A DNA stretch of 64,000 nucleotides from Oleiphilus messinensis (GTDB lineage: Bacteria > Pseudomonadota > Gammaproteobacteria > Pseudomonadales > Oleiphilaceae). The DNA is taken from positions 6,203,276-6,267,275 of the forward strand of contig NZ_CP021425.1 in the NCBI RefSeq assembly GCF_002162375.1, written 5' to 3'. The notes beneath the pieces are model-generated. The model was given only the letters and a program-made list of their open reading frames with translations, ran no database searches and was not told the origin of the DNA. Position 1 is the stretch's first letter. Every line of letters starts with the position of its first letter. The position numbers and the translations under genes were made by a program. Positions 43,403-54,572 of this stretch are shown here, in pieces.

Positions 43403-45037
43403 ATGTCCAATAGCCAATCCCAGATCATCACGGCTGGCGCGCAGAATCAAATTCGCCAGGTACTTATTTATGCTTCGCAGGCTGTTGTCGAACGGGTGGT
43501 CCGGGTAAAGGTCAACTCGGGGCAACAGCATATTATTGTTGAGACTCAAGCCAGTCTGTTGGATCGGGATTCACTGCAGGGACAGGTAATTGGTCAGGGT
43601 GAGATATTGGGGCTGCAACACCGGCAACAAGCCATCGCGATGTCACAACATCCGGAAGTTTCGGCATTGCAAGCACAAAAAGACAACCTCAATAATGATC
43701 GGCAAGTGCTGTTGAAAAGCAAAGACCGGCTGGACAAGCAACGCAAGTTTCTGGATTCAGTTGCCGGGTTTGCAAAAATTGAGATACCGGCTGAAATCAA
43801 AACACAGTTCCCTAATGTAGACAACCTGACCACACTGCTTAAGTTTCTCAACAATGAGTATGAAGAACTGGATCGGCAATCACTCAGGGTCGAAAAGCAA
43901 ATAAACGAACTCGACCAACAGCTCGACGTTGTAACACGCAGCCTGGGGCAACACAGCCATTCGCGCAATAAAAGCAGCCATACCATAGAGGTCATTTTTC
44001 AATCTGACCAAGCTCAGGATATTACGATCCGCGTGAGCTATATCGTACCCAAAGCCAGCTGGTCCGCTATCTACAAATTACAGGTACCTGAAGACCACTC
44101 ACAAATTTCACTGCAGTTGTTTGCACAGATAAGCCAGGATTCCGGTGAAGACTGGACCGATGTCGCACTCGTGTGTACCAATATGGTTCCAGTTCGCAAC
44201 AGTCGATTACCGGACCTCAAAAGCTGGTACCTGTCTGAACCACGCCTCAATCGCTCCCTCCCGTCAATGCCGGTAGGCGCTGCCCCGGTAATGGCCGGGA
44301 GTGTTGAGGAAAATGTTGCCGAGTTTGATGATCTTGTTCTGGAAGACAGCGAGATGATGGCAGAACCGGAACCTGCGGCCAGCTACATCAGCTCGGAGAA
44401 AACCCAGTCCAGCCTGGCCTGTGAATATAAACTTCCCTTTACAGCCAGTATCAACAGTGGCGAGCGTCAGGCTTTGTACCCGCTGGAAACTAAGTCCTTA
44501 ACGGGGACGTTTTACTATTATTGTGTCCCCAGCGAGAGCAATCAGGTTTTTCTGGTGAGCAAGGTCAACAGCGATCATGATCTGATGGCCGGACGTCTCA
44601 ACTTGCACTATGGGCAGCAGTTCGTTGGCAGTACGCATGTAGAGGATAAAAAAGCGGGCGAAGATCTGTTATTGAACCTGGGCATTGATCGTCAGGTTCG
44701 GGTCCAGCGTAAGATCGTTACGGATAAACAGAATGAAACCCTGCTGGGCATGATGGACCGGCAAAATATCGCACGTGAAATGGCCCTGATTCTCACAGTG
44801 GAGAACCTGAAAGATGAAGCTATCTGCATTGAACTGTATGAAGCAATTCCTGTCCCCAAAACCGATAAAATTAACATTAAAAACCTGGAAATGACCCCAG
44901 CCCCGACCATTCAGGATTACCATGACCATAGGGGTGTCATGCAATGGCGACTTGAACTGGCCAGCAAGACAACACAAGAAATCAAAATTCAGTACTACAT
45001 TAAACATCCAAAAGGCTTCTCACCTGCCGGTCTTTGA
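43403..45037 (+). CDS. DUF4139/DUF4140 (MuiA-type) protein
   Basis: A 544-residue protein with no signal peptide. The N-terminal DUF4140-like strand domain starts RQVLIYASQAVVERVVRVKV, a coiled coil follows (about residues 75-185, QKDNLNNDRQVLLKSKDRL and later), then the DUF4139 domain (about 190-540) with VSYIVPKASWSAIYKLQV, DSGEDWTDVALVCTNMVP and the closing EIKIQYYIKHPKGF. In the family, related proteins are called mucoidy inhibitor MuiA, but no biochemistry is established. An acidic insert lies at about 300-330. Confidence 0.88.
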   Translation: MSNSQSQIITAGAQNQIRQVLIYASQAVVERVVRVKVNSGQQHIIVETQASLLDRDSLQGQVIGQGEILGLQHRQQAIAMSQHPEVSALQAQKDNLNNDRQVLLKSKDRLDKQRKFLDSVAGFAKIEIPAEIKTQFPNVDNLTTLLKFLNNEYEELDRQSLRVEKQINELDQQLDVVTRSLGQHSHSRNKSSHTIEVIFQSDQAQDITIRVSYIVPKASWSAIYKLQVPEDHSQISLQLFAQISQDSGEDWTDVALVCTNMVPVRNSRLPDLKSWYLSEPRLNRSLPSMPVGAAPVMAGSVEENVAEFDDLVLEDSEMMAEPEPAASYISSEKTQSSLACEYKLPFTASINSGERQALYPLETKSLTGTFYYYCVPSESNQVFLVSKVNSDHDLMAGRLNLHYGQQFVGSTHVEDKKAGEDLLLNLGIDRQVRVQRKIVTDKQNETLLGMMDRQNIAREMALILTVENLKDEAICIELYEAIPVPKTDKINIKNLEMTPAPTIQDYHDHRGVMQWRLELASKTTQEIKIQYYIKHPKGFSPAGL

Positions 45038-45347
45038 AGTTAAACTTGATAAGGTACTGATTGAAATTGCAACAGGCTACGTTATGGGTAAACCCACAGA
45101 AGACGAGTTAAAGCAGGCATTAACAAAGGCCGCAGAGCTACGGGAACAGGGTCAGGACAGTGACTTTGTTGCGAAATCGCTTTTGAGTCTGAACTACCGT
45201 CACAACAAAGCACTTCATGTAATTACACAAGTCAAACGCTACCTCCATAGCGGCAGCAGTGCGACGGAACATGCCCGGCTGACAAAATTAATCGAAGAGT
45301 TCGAAACCGTCGAGTCGGGCCCCCATGACCAAATCGGACTGCTATAG
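45024..45347 (+). CDS. Small protein downstream of and overlapping the DUF4139 gene
   Basis: A helical, soluble protein of about 107 residues (LIEIATGYVMGKPTEDELKQ, AAELREQGQDSDF, KRYLHSG). The best start is unclear: a CTG at 45024 follows an aaaagg site and gives a natural N-terminus (PVFEVKLDKV); an ATG at 44922 would overlap the DUF4139 gene by 116 bp; an ATG at 45084 would cut a conserved-looking start. The frame stays open and protein-like to the TAG at 45347. It is probably co-translated with the DUF4139 gene. The family is not recognised. Confidence 0.6.
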   Translation: MPVFEVKLDKVLIEIATGYVMGKPTEDELKQALTKAAELREQGQDSDFVAKSLLSLNYRHNKALHVITQVKRYLHSGSSATEHARLTKLIEEFETVESGPHDQIGLL

Positions 45348-46026
45348 ATTAGAACTAAAACTATACATCGATTAATGTACCATAGGCTATTTTTATAATT
45401 CGTAACAATCAGACATTTAATGCGTACAGACATTTTCCACTGCATCTACTAGCATTAAATTATCGGATTTATTGAGGTGCATTCAGGCCGCACCTCAAAG
45501 CCTTTCATGAAATTCTCACCTTGAGTTTAACCCGGTTATGCCGGGTTTTTTATTGTTCAGCAAAAATTATGGTTCATTTTTTGCTTACATGTTTTAGGAT
45601 TATCTAACAAAAGATCCCGTTTTTGTTCGTATCACATGCTAAACTTATCGTGAAACGAAAAGTCAGAATGAAAATCTTCGAAATAAATACTGTCTTGCTT
45701 CGGAAATAGTACTGACTTGGAGTATCCTATTGCACGAACCCGGAAAGGCTGAATTTAGGCTAGCCCGGTTTGCTTTTTGCTGACGGTGAGCCGCAAAAGT
45801 CACCTTAACAGCAATTTGCTCAGATACACTGACTAACCTGTGTCATCTTGAAAGTTTAAGATCAAAAATCGACAGCTTTCAGGATTGGAGGCATTTGCCC
45901 AAGTCCACCGAAAAACGGACTTTCTACGGACAACAATGAACTCAAGCGTCTTTACAAAGTGGCCTGAAAGCGCAACAACACAGGCAGGCCGACTTGATTC
46001 AATCCATTTTTAAGCATGGGAAAATG
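45348..46026. other. Long intergenic region with two hairpins before idh
   Basis: No gene is seen in about 680 bp. A 9-bp stem TTGAGGTGC/GCACCTCAA lies at 45472-45498 and an intrinsic terminator at 45529-45552. The remaining ~470 bp, including an AT-rich part near 45590-45710, probably hold the idh promoter and a long leader. Confidence 0.5.
45529..45552 (+). terminator. Intrinsic terminator
   Basis: AACCCGG (45529-45535), a 5-base loop, CCGGGTT (45541-45547), then TTTTATT. It closes the DUF4139 transcription unit, 180 bp after the last gene. Confidence 0.85.
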
Positions 46027-48255
46027 ATGACTAAACCTATATCGAAAATTATCTATACCCAAACCGATGAAGCACCGGCGCTGGCAACTTACTCGTTGCT
46101 GCCGATCATCAGCGCATTCGCTCAAAAGGCGGATGTCGAGGTTGAAACCAGTGATATTTCCCTTTCAGCCAGAATACTCGCCAACTTTCCAGAAAACCTG
46201 ACCGATGAACAAAAAGTGCCTGATGCACTGACCGAACTCGGAGAGCTTGCACTAGATCCGAGCGCAAACATCATCAAACTGCCCAATATCAGTGCATCTA
46301 TTCCACAATTGAAGGCTGCCATTGCGGAGTTACAGTCCCAGGGATTCGATATTCCAGACTATCCTGAAGACCCTCAAAACGATCAGGAAGCGGATATTAA
46401 AGATCGTTATTCAAAAGTTTTGGGCAGCGCAGTCAATCCAGTGCTACGGCAGGGTAACTCCGACCGACGTGCACCTGCAGCAGTAAAAGCCTACGCCCGC
46501 AAGCACCCTCATTCAATGGGACCATGGAGCCAGGCTTCACAAACCCACGTTGCCCATATGCGCCATGGTGATTTCTATTCCAGTGAACAATCCACTGTAG
46601 TCGAAAAAGAAGGTGATGTTCGCATCGAATTTGTTGCCGAAAATGGCGACATCAGAGTATTGAAAGAAAAAACTCATGTTCTGGCTGGCGAAGTAATCGA
46701 CAGCATGCGCATGAAAGCTCAAGCACTTCGGGACTTTTTCGAAGACCAGCTAAACGATGCAAAAAACACCAATTTGCTGTTTTCACTGCACGTTAAAGCC
46801 ACCATGATGAAAGTGTCGCACCCGATTGTGTTCGGTCATTGTGTCACAGTTTTTTATAAAGACCTGTTCGAGAAACACGCAGAAACCTTTGAAGAGCTGG
46901 GTGTTGATCCTAAAAACGGCTTGAGCAACGTCTACCAGAAAATTGAACAATTACCTTTCTCAAAACGTTCCGAAGTTGAAGAAGATATTCTGGCTTGTTA
47001 CCAGAACCGCCCGGAAATTGCCATGGTTAACTCCGACAAAGGCATCTCCAACTTGCACGTACCCAGTGACGTCATCGTTGATGCATCCATGCCGGCCATG
47101 ATTCGAAATTCCGGCAAGATGTGGGGACCGGACGGAAAACTGAAAGATACCAAAGCGGTTATTCCAGACAGCACTTACGCAACCATTTACCAGGAAGTTA
47201 TCAACTTCTGCAAACACAATGGCGCATTCGATCCCACCACCATGGGCACCGTGCCGAACGTTGGCTTGATGGCTCAAAAGGCTGAAGAATATGGCTCCCA
47301 TGACAAGACTTTCGAACTGGAAGGTACCGGTGTTGTGCGCGTTGTTGATGAAGCTGGCACAGTCTTGATGCAACACGATGTTGAAAAAGGCGACATCTGG
47401 CGTATGTGTCAAACCAAGGATGCGCCGATTCGTGACTGGGTGAAGCTTGCGGTGAACCGCGCCCGGGCGACAGGTTCCCCTGCGGTGTTCTGGCTCGATC
47501 CCAAACGTGCCCACGATACCCAGTTGATCCACAAAGTCACCGAATACCTGAAAGAACATGATACAGACGGCCTGGATATTCAGATCATGTCACCGGTCAA
47601 TGCCATTCGCTTCACAATGGAGCGTCTGAAAGACGGGGAAGATACCATTTCTGTAACCGGTAACGTTTTACGTGATTATCTGACGGACCTGTTCCCGATT
47701 CTGGAACTGGGAACCAGTGCAAAAATGCTGTCTGTCGTGCCCATGATGGCTGGTGGCGGGATGTATGAAACCGGTGCCGGTGGATCCGCACCGAAGCACG
47801 TTCAACAATTCGTCGAAGAAGCGCACCTGCGTTGGGATTCGCTGGGTGAGTTCCTGGCACTTGCGGTTTCCCTGGAGGATCTGGGCAACAAAACCGGAAA
47901 CAACAGAGCGAAAATTCTGGCCAAAACCCTGGATCAAGCGATCGAAAAACTACTGGATAACGATAAATCACCTTCACGTAAAGTGGGTGAAATCGATAAC
48001 CGTGGCAGCCATTTTTACCTGGCACTGTACTGGGCGAAATTCCTGGGCTCACAAAGCGAAGATACGGAACTGCAAACCATCTTCAGTGGCCTGGCGCAAT
48101 CCATTTCAGAAAATCGCTCCAAGATTATTGAAGAACTGAGTGCAGCTCAAGGTCGCCCGATGGATATCGGTGGTTATTACCATCCGGATATTGAAAAAGT
48201 AACCGGGGCAATGCGTCCCAGTGAAACATTCAATACCATACTGGCTAACTTGTAA
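46027..48255 (+). CDS. idh: NADP-dependent isocitrate dehydrogenase, monomeric type
   Basis: A 742-residue enzyme matching the monomeric (~80 kDa) NADP-IDH family of Azotobacter and Vibrio, not the shorter dimeric Icd. It opens with [20 protein letters not shown] and keeps the substrate-binding [10 protein letters not shown] and [18 protein letters not shown], and the Mg2+/isocitrate segment [16 protein letters not shown]-like region near residue 385. It oxidatively decarboxylates isocitrate in the TCA cycle. The ATG at 46027 matches the family start; the ATG at 46024 is an equal alternative. It stands as a single-gene unit. Confidence 0.95.
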   Translation: MTKPISKIIYTQTDEAPALATYSLLPIISAFAQKADVEVETSDISLSARILANFPENLTDEQKVPDALTELGELALDPSANIIKLPNISASIPQLKAAIAELQSQGFDIPDYPEDPQNDQEADIKDRYSKVLGSAVNPVLRQGNSDRRAPAAVKAYARKHPHSMGPWSQASQTHVAHMRHGDFYSSEQSTVVEKEGDVRIEFVAENGDIRVLKEKTHVLAGEVIDSMRMKAQALRDFFEDQLNDAKNTNLLFSLHVKATMMKVSHPIVFGHCVTVFYKDLFEKHAETFEELGVDPKNGLSNVYQKIEQLPFSKRSEVEEDILACYQNRPEIAMVNSDKGISNLHVPSDVIVDASMPAMIRNSGKMWGPDGKLKDTKAVIPDSTYATIYQEVINFCKHNGAFDPTTMGTVPNVGLMAQKAEEYGSHDKTFELEGTGVVRVVDEAGTVLMQHDVEKGDIWRMCQTKDAPIRDWVKLAVNRARATGSPAVFWLDPKRAHDTQLIHKVTEYLKEHDTDGLDIQIMSPVNAIRFTMERLKDGEDTISVTGNVLRDYLTDLFPILELGTSAKMLSVVPMMAGGGMYETGAGGSAPKHVQQFVEEAHLRWDSLGEFLALAVSLEDLGNKTGNNRAKILAKTLDQAIEKLLDNDKSPSRKVGEIDNRGSHFYLALYWAKFLGSQSEDTELQTIFSGLAQSISENRSKIIEELSAAQGRPMDIGGYYHPDIEKVTGAMRPSETFNTILANL

Positions 48256-48264
48256 GTCATATCT

Positions 48265-48295
48265 ATGCACCGACCCCAATCAGGCGTCGGTGCAT
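48265..48295. terminator. Hairpin after idh
   Basis: A perfect 10-bp stem (ATGCACCGAC at 48265-48274, complement at 48286-48295) with an 11-base loop, starting 10 bp after the idh stop. It has no strong T-tract. Confidence 0.7.
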
Positions 48296-48403
48296 ATTCC
48301 CCTCCCCCCTGCTTTCCTGCTATTCGATATAATATTCGCTGCGAATATCCACCAAACTGCAAATATTTACTATGCTTTGATTCAGCATGTGTATTTCAAA
48401 TAA

Positions 48404-49375
<972 letters not shown>

Positions 49376-49409
49376 TGCGTACGTCCTCAGAAACGGAGAA
49401 CCCTAATCT

Positions 49410-49997
49410 ATGACGGATTATTTTGTTCATGAATCAGCGATCGTTGATGCTGGTGCCAGCATTGGCGCAGGTACACATATCTGGCATTTTTGCCACATCA
49501 GCAGTGCCGCCCAAATAGGCCGTAACTGCAGCCTTGGACAAAACGTCTATGTTGCCAATAAAGTCAACATTGGCCACAACGTGAAAATTCAAAACAACGT
49601 ATCCGTCTATGATGATGTGATCCTGGAAGATGACGTGTTTTGTGGTCCTTCAATGGTTTTTACCAACGTGTATAATCCGAGATCATTTATTGAACGAAAA
49701 AAGGAATATCGGCCAACGATTGTCAAAAAAGGCGCGACGCTCGGCGCAAACTGTACAATCGTCTGCGGCAACCAGATCGGTCAATATGCATTTATTGGTG
49801 CAGGCTCCGTCGTGACCCGCAACGTGCCTGATTTCGCCTTGGTCGTCGGCGTTCCTGCCCAGCAAATCGGCTGGATGAGCCGTTATGGCGAACAACTGGA
49901 TCTGCCCCTTACGGGCTCGGGGAGCACAATATGCCCACACACCGGGGATCGTTATGAACTCAGTAACGGCACTTTAAAATGGATATCTTGCCACTGA
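49410..49997 (+). CDS. wbpD: UDP-GlcNAc3NA N-acetyltransferase, WbpD-like
   Basis: A 195-residue left-handed beta-helix acetyltransferase with hexapeptide repeats over about residues 10-150 ([51 protein letters not shown]). It transfers acetyl from acetyl-CoA to the 3-amino group made by WbpE. It is 34 bp after wbpB with its own GGAG site. The conserved acceptor-site Asn/His region WHFCHI is present. The C-terminal extension (about 165-195) is typical of the WbpD/WlbB group. Confidence 0.9.
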   Translation: MTDYFVHESAIVDAGASIGAGTHIWHFCHISSAAQIGRNCSLGQNVYVANKVNIGHNVKIQNNVSVYDDVILEDDVFCGPSMVFTNVYNPRSFIERKKEYRPTIVKKGATLGANCTIVCGNQIGQYAFIGAGSVVTRNVPDFALVVGVPAQQIGWMSRYGEQLDLPLTGSGSTICPHTGDRYELSNGTLKWISCH

Positions 49998-50076
49998 CGT
50001 TTGCCTGCAGCCCACTACACCTGTGCCAAATTTTTCAAAAACTCATCACTTTACCGCCTTTGTGCAGGAAAACTGA

Positions 50077-51201
50077 ATGGAATTTATCGATTTAACCACC
50101 CAGTTCCAACGCCTGGAAAACAAAATCAGAACCCGAATGGATCAGGTTTTACGCCACGGGCGTTTCATAATGGGACCTGAGGTTGCCGAGTTTGAAGAGA
50201 AACTCGCCCACTTCATCGGCGTCAACCACGCAATTGGCGTAGCTAATGGCACCGATGCGCTGCAACTGGCCTTGATGGCGCTTGAGATCAAACCCGGTGA
50301 CCGGGTCATCACCACTCCGTTTTCCTTTTTTGCCACTGCAGAAGTCATTGCACTGATCGGTGCAATCCCGGTGTTTACGGATATTGATCAAGACACATTC
50401 AATCTCTCTGCCAGTTCACTGGAACAGACTATTGCAGACCTTGAGACAAGGGGAACGCCAGCGCGCGCCGTCATTACCGTTGATCTGTTCGGACAGCCCG
50501 CCGACTACCCGAAAATCAGCGCCTTATGTGACAAACATAATCTCTACCTGATTGAAGATGCTGCACAAGGTCTGGGTGGTGCTGTGGGCGAACAAAAAGC
50601 CGGCAGCTTTGGCACAGTGGCCTGCACAAGCTTTTTCCCGGCGAAGCCACTCGGTTGCTTTGGTGATGGTGGAGCCGTCATGACGCAAGACGCAAAGATT
50701 GCCAACACACTGATGTCGTTACGAATGCACGGCAAAGGGACTGACAAATACGACAATGTCAGAATCGGGCTGAACAGTCGACTCGATACCCTGCAGGCTG
50801 CTATTCTGCTGGAAAAACTGGCCGTTTTTGCAGAAGAGTGTGACCTGCGTAACCAGGTCGCCCAACGGTACCATGATGGATTATCGGGCATTCCAGAACT
50901 GGCTCTGCCCAAAGTACCTGAGAATATGAACAGCAGTTGGGCTCAATTTACCCTACGCTGTGAAAATCGGGATGCACTCAAATCACACCTTACTGCTGCA
51001 CAGATACCCAGCGCGGTTTACTACCCCTGTCCCATGCATTTGAGTACCGCCTTTGCGGGACTTCAACACCAAACCGGTGATTTCCCGTTCGCAGAGCAAG
51101 CCAGTCAGACAGTATTGAGTATTCCCATGTCGCCCTATTTGAGCGAACAGGATCAGGAAAGGGTGGTTCAGGTCATTCGGGCCTTTTTCCAGGCTGACTA
51201 A
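50077..51201 (+). CDS. wbpE: UDP-GlcNAc3 aminotransferase, WbpE-like (PLP)
   Basis: A 374-residue DegT/DnrJ/EryC1/StrS aminotransferase. The PLP lysine is in TSFFPAKPLGCFGDGGAV (about residue 190) and the cofactor Asp in LYLIEDAAQGLGG. Its neighbours fix the role as transamination of UDP-3-keto-GlcNAcA to the 3-amino sugar. The gene ends 2 bp before the convergent wbpI stop. The ribosome site is gcagga, 8 bp from the ATG. Confidence 0.92.
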   Translation: MEFIDLTTQFQRLENKIRTRMDQVLRHGRFIMGPEVAEFEEKLAHFIGVNHAIGVANGTDALQLALMALEIKPGDRVITTPFSFFATAEVIALIGAIPVFTDIDQDTFNLSASSLEQTIADLETRGTPARAVITVDLFGQPADYPKISALCDKHNLYLIEDAAQGLGGAVGEQKAGSFGTVACTSFFPAKPLGCFGDGGAVMTQDAKIANTLMSLRMHGKGTDKYDNVRIGLNSRLDTLQAAILLEKLAVFAEECDLRNQVAQRYHDGLSGIPELALPKVPENMNSSWAQFTLRCENRDALKSHLTAAQIPSAVYYPCPMHLSTAFAGLQHQTGDFPFAEQASQTVLSIPMSPYLSEQDQERVVQVIRAFFQAD

Positions 51202-51203
51202 CG

Positions 51204-52295
51204 TTACAAACGGGTCGCGAGGTAGTCAACAATAAACTCCGCGGCCCTTCCCTCTCCATAGGGCATCTCATCTGTTTTACTGCACATCTCGCTACGAATC
51301 TGCCAGGCCTCAAGAATCTGAGCCTCATTTGCACCGGTTAAAACATTCACCCCTGCTGCAACCGTCTCCAGCCACTCGGTTTCATTGCGTAAGGTGATAC
51401 AGGGCACACCTTGAAAATAGGCTTCCTTTTGAACACCGCCGGAATCCGTCAAAATCAGACTGGCGCCGGATTCGAGTCGGAGCATTTGCAAATAGGATAC
51501 CGGCTCGATAACACAAACATGTTGTAGCATCTTCTGTAAGCCAAACTCGGCAATTCGATTCCGTGTACCCGGATGCAGCGGTAATACCAAGGGTATTTCC
51601 TGCGCGATTTGATCCAACGCGCGCAGAATTTCTGACAACGAGTCAGCTTGATGGGTATTTTCCTGACGATGGACAGTCGCCAATACATACTCTTTCGCTT
51701 GCAGTTGCCAATCACCAAGCTGGTAACGTTGCTGAGCAAGCTCAGTGTAATGCAGTGTGGCATCGTACATCACATCACCACAGTTAACGCCTTCAGGCAA
51801 ACCTTCCCGAGCCAAATGGGCTACCGCATCCCGTGTCGGACAAAACAGATAGTTCGAGATTCGATCTGTCAGTATCCGGTTGATTTCTTCCGGCATCGCC
51901 ATATTGCCCGAGCGCAAACCAGATTCAATATGGGCGACAGGTATTTGCAATTTCGCAGCAGCCAGCGCGCCTGCCAGTGTCGAATTGGTATCACCATAAA
52001 CGATTACCAGATTCGGTTTTTCCTGCTCCAGTAACACTTCGACTTGTTCTAGCATCCTCCCGGTCATCGCGCCGTGGGAGCAGGCTGAAATTCCCAAATT
52101 ATACTTTGGCTCAGGGATGCTCAATTCCTGGAAAAAGACCTGGGACATATTCGCATCAAAATGCTGACCAGTATGCACCAATACATCTTCGATTGGCTGT
52201 GCCGAGGGTGCTCTATTAAAAGCTCTGATGGCATTTGATACTGTTGCTGCCTTTATGAATTGGGGACGAGCCCCCAAAATTGTCATCCACTTCAT
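51204..52295 (-). CDS. wbpI: UDP-GlcNAc3NAcA 2-epimerase, WbpI-like
   Basis: A 363-residue UDP-GlcNAc 2-epimerase family protein. The N-terminal MTILGARPQFIKAATVSNAI, the LVIVYGDTNSTLAG segment, IESGLRSGNMAMPEEINR and the C-terminal LILTDSGGVQKEAYFQGVPC are diagnostic. Context with wbpB/D/E favours WbpI (making UDP-ManNAc3NAcA) over WecB, though sequence alone cannot separate them. It is transcribed towards the other wbp genes, so it needs its own promoter in 52296-52508. The ATG at 52295 follows AAGGAG. Confidence 0.85.
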   Translation of the reverse strand: MKWMTILGARPQFIKAATVSNAIRAFNRAPSAQPIEDVLVHTGQHFDANMSQVFFQELSIPEPKYNLGISACSHGAMTGRMLEQVEVLLEQEKPNLVIVYGDTNSTLAGALAAAKLQIPVAHIESGLRSGNMAMPEEINRILTDRISNYLFCPTRDAVAHLAREGLPEGVNCGDVMYDATLHYTELAQQRYQLGDWQLQAKEYVLATVHRQENTHQADSLSEILRALDQIAQEIPLVLPLHPGTRNRIAEFGLQKMLQHVCVIEPVSYLQMLRLESGASLILTDSGGVQKEAYFQGVPCITLRNETEWLETVAAGVNVLTGANEAQILEAWQIRSEMCSKTDEMPYGEGRAAEFIVDYLATRL

Positions 52296-52508
52296 TTATC
52301 AAACATCTCCTTACCGGGTTCAGCATACTGGATATTATTGAGTTTTGTTTGCTGCCTGTTAGTTGTAGTTTAGTTCACATAACACAAGGTAAAGCGCCGA
52401 TTTTATTAAATCGGAACACTTGCTATTTATATCGTTTGATCTAATTTTAAAAAGGGTGGATTTGCTGCGCGTCGACACACTAATACTTAGGGGGTTTATG
52501 GATAATTT

Positions 52509-53555
52509 ATGAGTGGAGTACTTCATCTGATTCCCTCTTTTCTGGCAACAATAACCGCCATTTATCTGCTCACACCGATAGCTCGAGCCGTAGGCTTAGT
52601 TGATTTGCCGGGTGGCCGGAAGCAACATGATTTTCCTACCCCTCTCGTTGGTGGCCTGAGCATATACCTGGGATCCATGACAATGGCTATTGTTTCTCCT
52701 CCTATATTTGAAATGTATTCAAATATCTTCTTCATTGGAGGCATTGTTTTGGTCACCGGGTTGCTTGATGACTGGAAAAATCTGAAAGTCATAACTCGAC
52801 TGAGTGTTTACTCTCTCTCAGGTCTGGTCATGATCTGGAGTACGGATACAGCAATAACGAGCTTCGGAGATATTTTGACTTTCGGGGATCTCTCGCTTGG
52901 CCTAATCGCTATTCCAGTGACATTGCTGTCGATAAACTGTGCAATCAACGCAGTCAACATGAGTGATGGGTTAGATGGTCTCGCCGCAGGCTTGGTTCTG
53001 GTAACACTTAGCGCTTTAATTTTTATTGGCTACAGTAAGGGCAATGAGTACGAAATACGCCTGTTATTCTTCATTTGCGTCTCCGTCACGGCTTTTTTTG
53101 TGCTTAATTTTCGCTTCCCTTGGGTCACACAAGCTTCAGTTTTTTTAGGGGACTCGGGCAGCGTATTTCTCGGTTTTATTATATCTTGGGCACTGATTAC
53201 CCTCAGTCAAGGAGAACTTGCTGTCATATCACCGCCAGTCTCCTTATGGTTGTTTGCCGTACCTTTATTGGATATAACAAATGTTGTGGTAAAACGATTG
53301 ATATCTGGAACCTCACCCACTCAATCTGACCGCAGACATCTGCATCACATTTTATTGCGCGCCGGATTTGGTGTACGCGCTACCGTACTCATACTCATCC
53401 TACTTGCAACGTTCTATGCGGTTATAGGTATTCTCTTTACCTTTTACAACACACCAGACTCGATCATTTTTTGGATTTTTATTGCTCTGGGTGCGACTAC
53501 ACTACACGCTGTAAATCTATTAGAAAAAAGATGCTCTGAATCAAGTCACATTTAA
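52509..53555 (+). CDS. Undecaprenyl-phosphate sugar-1-P transferase, WecA/TagO-like
   Basis: A 348-residue polytopic protein (about 10-11 helices) of glycosyltransferase family 4. The Mg2+ aspartates are in GLLDDWKNLKV, the MSDGLDGLAAGL motif follows, and the C-terminal HHILLRAGF preceded by DRRHL is the WecA-type His-rich loop. It attaches a HexNAc-1-P to undecaprenyl phosphate, starting a lipid-linked repeat. The 3' end overlaps the convergent wzz gene by 15 bp. With another initiating transferase nearby, it may start a different glycan. Confidence 0.9.
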   Translation: MSGVLHLIPSFLATITAIYLLTPIARAVGLVDLPGGRKQHDFPTPLVGGLSIYLGSMTMAIVSPPIFEMYSNIFFIGGIVLVTGLLDDWKNLKVITRLSVYSLSGLVMIWSTDTAITSFGDILTFGDLSLGLIAIPVTLLSINCAINAVNMSDGLDGLAAGLVLVTLSALIFIGYSKGNEYEIRLLFFICVSVTAFFVLNFRFPWVTQASVFLGDSGSVFLGFIISWALITLSQGELAVISPPVSLWLFAVPLLDITNVVVKRLISGTSPTQSDRRHLHHILLRAGFGVRATVLILILLATFYAVIGILFTFYNTPDSIIFWIFIALGATTLHAVNLLEKRCSESSHI

Positions 53556-54536
53556 TGGCTCTGCAGATTTATCTTTCAGCTCTCGCACATACCAGCGCAG
53601 GAAAACAATCAACACCGAAAGAAAACCACCAAGCAGCGTACCGATAACTACCATTAATTTCCGCCGGGGCTGTGCTATACGTTCGGGAACAACTGCGGGG
53701 TCTAAGGTTTGAAATGCATACTCATCCCGTACATCTGCCAGCATGACTGTTTTCATCTGGCTTTCAATGAGTTGAAAAACAACTTCTTTCATCTCAACCA
53801 AATTGGTTTTTTTCAATTGAGCCTGTAAAAACTCAATACTTTTTTGCGCCTCTACAAGATCTTTATTTTTTAAATATTCGTTAATCTCCTGAACAAGTAA
53901 ACCCAACATCCGCTGCGCTTCAATTGGATCTTGCCAAAGTAGTGTCACAGTGACCAGGCCAGTACTTTCATCGGTTTTCACTTGAAGTAACGTCATGAAA
54001 TATTCATACGCCTCAAGTGACGACGGTTTGGGTTTCTTCGGCGGGCTCACGTCGCGTACCCACAGTTTCTGATTTTCATCGTAAAGTTCAGGATCAGCAA
54101 CCATTCTGCGCTGTTCTGGATCCCACTTCGAGCCCAGCAACGGCACTAATAATTCGTACTTTTCGATAAATTCAATAATAAACAATTTTGACGTGAAGCT
54201 TGCCATGGCGTTAACCGTAGGATTATTGGATTGTGAACGACTAATCCGGATACCCGCCAGACTCGCCAACCCCCCCAGATCTCCCAAAGCAGAAAGCCCC
54301 CCAGGTCCCTCAGAAACCGGCGCCAATAGCACTTCTGTCTGATAAAAATTTGAACGGGTCAAAGCAAAAACGATAGATGCAATTGCAAACAGTGTCGTAA
54401 CCGCACAAACCAACCACTTTGCATTCCACAACAGCTGCCACATATCAATTAAACTAAGCTCGCGGTACTGCGTTTGGGTATTAATATCGGAATGTTCAAC
54501 AGAGATAGATTCTGGGCGTTTCAAATTCTGTACCAT
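53541..54536 (-). CDS. Wzz-type chain length determinant
   Basis: A 331-residue Wzz/FepE-type protein: two transmembrane helices (about 35-57 and 298-320) around a periplasmic domain with the short coiled coil (about 200-260), and the family's RPRRKLMVVIGTLLGGF proline/glycine-rich second helix. It sets polymer chain length with a Wzy polymerase, and a Wzy/WaaL-like gene lies upstream in the same direction. It lacks a tyrosine-kinase domain. Confidence 0.88.
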   Translation of the reverse strand: MVQNLKRPESISVEHSDINTQTQYRELSLIDMWQLLWNAKWLVCAVTTLFAIASIVFALTRSNFYQTEVLLAPVSEGPGGLSALGDLGGLASLAGIRISRSQSNNPTVNAMASFTSKLFIIEFIEKYELLVPLLGSKWDPEQRRMVADPELYDENQKLWVRDVSPPKKPKPSSLEAYEYFMTLLQVKTDESTGLVTVTLLWQDPIEAQRMLGLLVQEINEYLKNKDLVEAQKSIEFLQAQLKKTNLVEMKEVVFQLIESQMKTVMLADVRDEYAFQTLDPAVVPERIAQPRRKLMVVIGTLLGGFLSVLIVFLRWYVRELKDKSAEPLNVT

Positions 54537-54572
54537 GGGAATTGGTCACCGAAATATTGCGGAGAAAATTAT

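Noticed and set aside
46960-47559. Minus-strand frame of 199 codons inside idh
   Set aside because: It is the antisense shadow of a fully conserved enzyme.
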